Assembly: GCA_019677205.1 (NCBI GenBank)
Contig: JAAMXY010000310.1
Span: 1-13,160 of the forward strand
DNA length: 13,160 bases
Direction of reading: 5' to 3'
From: Pinguiococcus pyrenoidosus
Lineage: Eukaryota > Sar > Pinguiophyceae > Pinguiochrysidales > Pinguiochrysidaceae
Both the position numbers and the translations under genes were made by a program. Below, piece after piece: positions 8,126-13,160 of the stretch; the stretch's first letter is position 1, and the number at the start of each line of letters is the position of its first letter. The notes under the pieces were generated by a model. The model had not been told where the DNA came from and ran no database searches. It saw only the letters and a list, made by a program, of their open reading frames with translations.

Positions 8126-9977
8126 ATGAGGCGTTTCATGCGCGCACACAAGCTTCCAAGGCACTTGAGAGCCACAGGATGCTTCCACTCCACCGACATT
8201 TCCGCAGAGGTGCGACGCCGTGGTCCTCAGAGTGATCTGCCGGAAGGCTCACCTGGATCCGCCTTAAATAGGTCGCGCAGCGCTACAGGTCCGCGAGTGA
8301 GAGCCAGCGCGCGTGGGCGGAGACGCCACTCTCACATCGCAAAGCTGTTGTGACGCGATTTGGAGAGATTCTGAAGTCCAAATGCGCCGATTTGGCCGAG
8401 ATTCTGACCAAAGACATGGGGAAACCGCTGGCGGCCGCCAAGGGAGAGATCTCCGCGACGCCCGGGAGGATCAAGTACTTCGTGGAGCATGTGGAGAAGG
8501 TCACTCGAGATGAAGTGGTCCGGAAGAGCGACAAGAGGGTGAGTCTGGGGCCGCTTCACGATGGCGAAACGCCGCTGGGAACGTGTGATTCACCTGCTTC
8601 TGCCAAGGAAGAACGCCTGGTTTGGGAGCCGCTGGGCGTCGTAGCCTGCATCAGCGCTTGGAACTATCCCTACTTCGTGGGCTCCAATGTGTACGTGCCC
8701 GCCTTGCTCACTGGCAACTCGGTGCGTCGCCCATGGGACGCCGCCAAGCCGTTGCTGCCTCGGCCCTAAGCTTGGATGCTCGCCGTAGGTGCTGTACAAG
8801 CCCAGTGAGCATTCGCTGGAGTCCGGCAAGAGAATGGAGGAGACCCTGCTGGAGGCAGGACTACCCCAAGGAGTCTTCCAGTGCGTTGCAGGCGGTCCCA
8901 GCGCTGGAGAAGCGCTGCTTTCGCAGCCCATCGACGGCCTCTTCTTCACCGGCTCTGTGAAGACTGGCATGGCAATCAAGCGGGCGCTCGTGCACAGAAA
9001 CATTCCTGTACAGGTGGGCTTTACTCATGTACCAGTGGTGAGAGGAAGGAAAGGAAGCAAGCGTTTGATGCCCTTTCTTCTTTTGGTTCTTCCTCTTTCT
9101 TTGTTTTTTTCTGCCTTGATGCACTCAGCTGGAGCTGGGCGGCAAGGACGCTGCCTACGTGATGCCGGATCTGAAGCAGAGTGACGGGAATCTTGCGTAC
9201 ATCCACAACGCAGCGGAGAGCCTCGGTGATGGCGCCATGTACAACACGGGCCAGGGTTGCTGCAGCATCGAGCGCATCTACGTGCATGAGGATGTGTACG
9301 AACCGTTCGTGGACAAACTGGTGGACGTGGTCTCCAAGTTCCGCGTCGGAAATCCAATGCAGGAGGGAGTGCAACTGGGGCCTTTGTGTCTATCGACTGC
9401 ACCGGATTTTCTAGAACGACAGGTTGGACGGACTTCCACGATGGTGCGCCTCAGCCTCGCTCTGATGGGTCTCTTGCTCGCACAGATCGCGGACGCAGTT
9501 GCTGGAGGAGCTACCGTCCTCTGCGGAGGGAGCAAAATGGACGGCAACTTCTTTCAGCCCACCGTGCTGGTGAACATCGATCAGGTGGAGCACTCCCAGC
9601 CCCAGTATCGTCGGTAACACGCTCATGACTTCTTGCGAATCAACAACGTCCCCCCTCAGGGCATGAGCGTCATGCAAGACGAGTCCTTCGGCCCGATCGT
9701 GTGCGTGAGCCGAGTCTCCTCTGACGACGCCGCGATTGAGATGATGAACGACAGCCAATACGGATTGACGGCAGCAGTCTACGGGATGGACAGGATCCGT
9801 GCCGAACGCATCCTGGAGAAGGTGCAGACGGGCACAGCGTACTTCAACTGCTGCGATTGGGTCAGTCCGTATCTGCCCTGGACCGGCCGGCAGAACAGCG
9901 GCATCGGCGGTACCTGTGGCGAAAGCGGCATTCGCGCTTTCGTAAGACCGAAAGCGTACCACTTCCGAAGTGTATAG
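8126..9977 (+). CDS. NAD(P)-dependent aldehyde dehydrogenase, probably mitochondrial (seven exons)
   Basis: Oxidises an aldehyde to its acid; the substrate cannot be told. About 463 residues. Exons: 8126-8209, 8281-8538, 8608-8721, 8789-9013, 9129-9422, 9486-9584, 9660-9977; six GT-AG introns of 71, 69, 67, 115, 63 and 75 bases, all phase 0. Visible motifs: SAWNYPY, GNSVLYKPSEHS (cofactor site), FTGSVKTG, catalytic Glu in LELGGKD (residue 229), catalytic Cys in GQGCC (residue 271), ESFGPI near the C-terminus and the final LPWTGRQNSGIGG. The last motif recalls the bacterial/protist ALDH subgroup with a CDYLDPxLxWTG-like ending. The Arg/His-rich N-terminus (MRRFMRAHKLPRHLRATGCF) has almost no acidic residues and looks like a mitochondrial presequence. 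Oddities: the usual N-terminal NPATGE-type segment is absent, and about eight extra residues lie between the catalytic Glu and Cys. The first exon is the weakest part of the model; a second ATG is at 8138. Confidence 0.9.
8539..8607 (+). other. ALDH intron 2: stop-free and a multiple of three
   Basis: Donor GTGAGT follows AAGAGG, and the acceptor CCAAG precedes GAAGAACGC. The 69 bases contain no in-frame stop, so retention would add 23 residues without breaking the protein. Removing it restores family-like spacing before the LVWEPLGVVACISAWNYPY block, which is why I call it an intron. Confidence 0.75.
9423..9485 (+). other. ALDH intron 5: stop-free and a multiple of three
   Basis: Donor GTTGGA is weak, and the acceptor is GCTCGCACAG. 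The 63 bases read through in frame. Splicing joins FLERQ to IADAVAGGATVLCGG, which matches the family's helix before the GATVLxGG strand; the read-through product would insert a hydrophobic 21-residue segment there. Confidence 0.75.
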
Positions 9978-10439
9978 CAATAGATCTAGTAGATTCCTTC
10001 GCGCTTGCTTTTTTTTGGTGTCCGTGTGTCGGCACAGATCGTCAAGTCGGGCGCTCGAGCAAATGGAGAAGCTCTTGAGCAGCTCTCCGCTTTGCCGCGC
10101 GACATGAAGTGAGCATGTGCCGCGGATGAGAAAGCAGCAGCATGCATTTCTCTGTGGCTTGAAACAGGAGCACCTCGATGCGCACCCGTGCTCGGCACTC
10201 ACTTGCAAGTTCGGACAAACGGCAAAACCCTCAAAAATACTCACTCGATATTTCAATCTCTTGGAAAGGGTTCTATAGGATCGACCTGGCGATCTTGACA
10301 GTAATCGGTGCCAATTCTATAGAGATACTTCTAGCCAAGTGAACCCGTTCGGAGTGGGGAGGGTCTACATCTTGTATTTTCTTTTTGGCGTGGCTGCAGC
10401 AATTATTCATTCTACCTACGTCGCTATATGCTTTGGCAA
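9978..10439. other. Convergent intergenic region, no gene seen
   Basis: This stretch of 462 bases lies between the ALDH stop (+) and the Polo-like kinase stop (-). It contains a T-run near 10010 and the 8-base direct repeat TTCTATAG at 10271-10278 and 10315-10322. No canonical AATAAA is evident on either strand. Open frames crossing it resemble nothing known. It presumably holds the two 3' UTRs. Confidence 0.6.
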
Positions 10440-13160
10440 CTATGATCGTTGTTGCCCCCTGTGGCCGGAACGCTTTCCGGTGGCTTTCGGCCCGTGCGGG
10501 CCTCCCGTGATCAGCTGCGCCAAGATGTCCTTGGCGTAGCGAAGGCGCTTGGAGATATCCGGGCGTCCGCTCTCCATAACTGAATCTTTGGTGGCGCATT
10601 AGAAGACAGATCCGCAGGTGTCGTAACCAGCTGCCACAGCCTTACCTAGAGGCAGTGTTTGTCGTAACCCCTCCTTGTTCACGTACGTTATACTTGCCGC
10701 CGACTTGGAGAGAAGGATTTCCGATTTGTCGAAGAAGATGACCTGGTAAAGGGAAAAGGAGGCTGTCACGGATGCCCCGACACGCCACGCGCCGACACCA
10801 GTTTTCTTTTCTTACCTGGACGGTCTTGTTGCTGAGGCGGAAGAGAATTGCGTGGCGAGTGCGGACCCACTTCTTAACAAAAACAATCTCATCGCCAGAG
10901 AAGGTTCTGGGGTCCACGTTGTCGCTGGGTGGTTCCTGGGGTGGAGGGGGCTGGTTGCCACTCCTTTCGGCCTCTTCCGTGAGGTACAGTTGGAAGTGCT
11001 TCAGGAGGGTGACCTTCTTCTGCAGATCTGCAGGGTAGTCCTCCATCGAATAGTACTTCACGAGGTGCTCGGAGCCCTTGGACGACTGGCGCCGTCGCTC
11101 CACGTAGGCCATCCACTTCCCGTTTGCGTGGAGCATCAGCTTGGTCGAATCGTTGAAGTACACGCCACATGACCCGTTGTTGAGGAGGACACCGAGACCA
11201 TACTTGCTGGTGTAATCCACATAGCGGGAGATCCAGAGGGCGGGCTCCTCGATCGCTGGCCTCCGAACGGGACTGGCCTGCCGGACCGCAAACTTCCCGC
11301 TGGGCTCGGCCGTCTGGCGACAGATCCCCTTCTCAAGGGCCTGTTGCAAGAAGCGGCAGACCTGTTACGACTGCTGAAATTTCTCGTCGGCTCTCTCTTG
11401 CCACCATCCTCACCTTGTGCATCGCCTCCAGAGTGCCGCAGTCCGAATGCGGCTTCTTGGCGCTGCTGAGGGGCGGTCTCGGTGCGAGCGACATGGTCTT
11501 CTGGGCGGCAGGGTTCGTTGTCCTGTGCGCCGCCGAGTTGTGCTCCCCAAGCGGCTTCCTGGGCCTGCTCTCCACGCTTTCCTTCTGCTCGTCACAGACG
11601 TTCTCGGCCTTTGGAAAGACCGGGGGCGGCGTCGAAGTGGCGTCTACGGGTGCCGATTGCATGACCTTTTTCGCGCGGGTAGTCATGGGGGCGGCGACGG
11701 GTTGTTGGGAACTTGAATGTTTGGTAACTCTCGTGGACGCGGCTGCGACCTCTCGCTTTGCTGCGGTTTCAGCATCGGTGGCGGGCGGAATTGAGGATGT
11801 CGCTTCTGGTAAACATCTGCCCTCAGCGTCGAAGATGGGGATGCGCTTGCGGGCGAACGTGGGAATGGCGATCGGAATTGCCTGTCGGAAGCGAGCCATC
11901 AGTTCGCCGCGGGAATCGTCGGCGGAGCCCTGCATCGGCCGTACCAGCTCGGACTGGGTGAAGAATGCGTGCGCCGAGATCTCTTCCAGGCTTGGTCGCT
12001 CCCGGGGCTGAGTTTGCAGCATTCTCCTGATGAGGGCTTTCGCGGAATCCTACGAAGCATTGGGTTACGAAGAACAACCCCCCTGCTGCGGCGCGTGACT
12101 CCACCAAGCTTACCGAGACAGGAACATGCTCGGGAAAGGTGTACATGTTCGCAAGGATTCTCTTGTACGTCGATTTCACGTCGCGGGACTGGTACGGCGG
12201 GCGGCCGACCAGCGCGGTGTACAGAATGACGCCCAAGCTCCAGATGTCCACCTTCGGCATTCGGCGAGTTAGCAGGAGCATTCGCGTGGTCTAGGCCTTT
12301 TCCCTGCCGGGAGACGCTACCTGGAAGCTGTGTCCAGACTTGGAGTCCAGAATCTCCGGCGCAATGTAGTTCGGCGTCCCGCAGATGGTCTTGCGTTGCT
12401 CCTAGAACGTCGGCGAGGGATGAGTCCTGGCACCAGCTTCACGGCCAACAGCTTGTTCCATCTTATTCCGACGTACCGAGCCAGTGGTCACTTGCGCTGC
12501 GAGGCCCAGGTCGCCGATCTTAACGTTCATCGAAGCGTCCAGAAAGATGTTCCCAAGCTTCAGGTCGCGATGAATGACGCCGACGCGATGCATGTACTTG
12601 ATCCCATCCACCAACTGCAGCATGATGAGTTGGACCTCCCGCTCCGTCAGACGCTTCCGCCGCTTTATGAGGTCGGAGAGAGACCCTAGCAACGCACGGG
12701 CCGTAAGGCAAAATGGAGGCATCGACAAAGAGATCGCGCCGAACGCACCATTGTCGCAGAGCTCCAGCAAGATGTACACGTTGCTGTGGTCTTCGAAGAC
12801 GCGCTCGAAGCGCACGACATGCCGGTGGCGAAGAGTCCGGTGGATTCGGATCTCCGCCTGGAGCTTCTGCCGCGCTCGGGACTTCACCAGGCTGGACTTC
12901 TTCACGACTTTCACGGCGTAGTCGACTCCAGTGCTGAGGCACTTCGCCAGGTAGCACCTCGCAAATCCGCCCTTTTCGGATCGCGCCGCATTAGACGCCA
13001 CAGTTCATGCTCCTTTCTTGTCCTGGGCTTGGGTGGTACCTTGCCGAGCAAGCGGCCCTTCTGATACCGCCGCAGCACGACGACGTTGCCTTTCGAATCT
13101 CGACGACGTTCTTCAAGAATCTCATCTTCGTCCGAGTCCGCATCCGCACGGCTGCTTCTG
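10440..13160 (-). CDS. PLK: Polo-like kinase, 5' end outside the window (nine visible exons)
   Basis: Ser/Thr kinase of the mitotic Polo family; 731 residues are visible. Exons: 13160-13040 (partial), 12971-12749, 12685-12477, 12401-12321, 12251-12114, 12049-11414, 11361-10816, 10742-10646, 10585-10440; eight GT-AG introns of 52-75 bases. An acidic then basic N-terminal tail leads to the kinase domain (visible residues about 27-285): [28 protein letters not shown], then GDLGLA in place of DFG, an activation loop [14 protein letters not shown] with the Plk-type activating Thr, and [11 protein letters not shown] linker of about 180 residues carries a D-box-like RKPLGEHN. Polo box 1 (about 511-600) has [15 protein letters not shown] and [12 protein letters not shown]; polo box 2 (from about 629) ends in [12 protein letters not shown]. 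The family acts at centrosomes, kinetochores and cytokinesis sites. The polo-box residues that grip phosphopeptides in human PLK1 are not conserved. The stop is TAG at 10442-10440. Confidence 0.93.
11537..11560 (-). other. D-box-like degron in the Plk linker
   Basis: The linker between kinase and polo boxes encodes RKPLGEHN, fitting the RxxLGxxN form of destruction boxes recognised by the anaphase-promoting complex. Polo kinases are known APC/C substrates, so the placement is sensible. RxxL motifs are common by chance, so this stays a prediction. Confidence 0.4.

Noticed and set aside
9411-10256. 281-codon open frame on the - strand over the ALDH 3' end and spacer
   Set aside because: Most of it is the antisense shadow of ALDH exons 6 and 7; the remainder resembles nothing known.
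10339-10539. Small hydrophobic open frame on + near the Plk stop
   Set aside because: It overlaps the last Plk coding exon in antisense and has no ATG at its start or other support.
2766-13160. Reading the frame breaks between exons as frameshifts in pseudogenes
   Set aside because: Every break coincides with GT and AG borders and restores conserved family sequence in frame when removed, so these are introns.
1-13160. Mobile elements, CRISPR arrays, tRNA or rRNA genes
   Set aside because: No terminal repeats, transposase-like protein, spaced repeat array or recognisable structural RNA was seen on either strand. A tRNAscan and Rfam search would settle small RNAs.

Overview
The window reads as compact, GC-rich nuclear DNA from a microbial eukaryote. 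It holds four protein genes, all interrupted by short GT-AG introns, and no sign of bacterial, organellar or mobile DNA. A Polo-type kinase with polo boxes argues against a land plant. A BAR-SH3 endocytic protein fits many unicellular lineages. I cannot name the species or phylum; an alga or another protist with a streamlined genome is the most I would infer.

Layout. Positions 1-940 hold no gene I can support. A BAR-SH3 protein (amphiphysin/Rvs167 type) lies at 941-2617 on +, in four exons. After a 148-base gap comes a convergent, very large purine-synthesis gene at 2766-7863 on -, in five exons coding about 1590 residues. Its domains run: a shrunken IMP-cyclohydrolase-like (MGS-like) domain, GARS, a second GARS, GART, AIRS. 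An AT-rich spacer (about 7880-8100) looks like a shared divergent promoter. Next is an aldehyde dehydrogenase at 8126-9977 on +, in seven exons. A roughly 460-base gap separates it from a convergent Polo-like kinase at 10440-13160 on -. Nine exons of the kinase are visible and its 5' end lies outside the window.

How the genes relate. Only the purine gene is a self-contained pathway unit. GARS makes GAR from phosphoribosylamine, GART formylates it, and AIRS closes the imidazole ring two steps later. The N-terminal domain resembles the enzyme of the last de novo step (FAICAR to IMP) but seems to have lost its catalytic residues. The other three genes (membrane remodelling, aldehyde oxidation, mitosis) share no obvious pathway with it, as expected for a eukaryotic chromosome.

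The main novelty is the purine fusion. Its order (IMPCH-like, GARS, GARS, GART, AIRS) differs from the animal GARS-AIRS-GART and fungal GARS-AIRS arrangements. Secondary points are a Polo kinase whose phosphopeptide-pincer residues are not conserved, and a strong splice pattern: all 21 inferred introns follow a G, 18 are phase 0 and none is phase 2. All exon joins were inferred by eye from reading frame, splice sites and remembered family motifs; no alignment or transcript was available.
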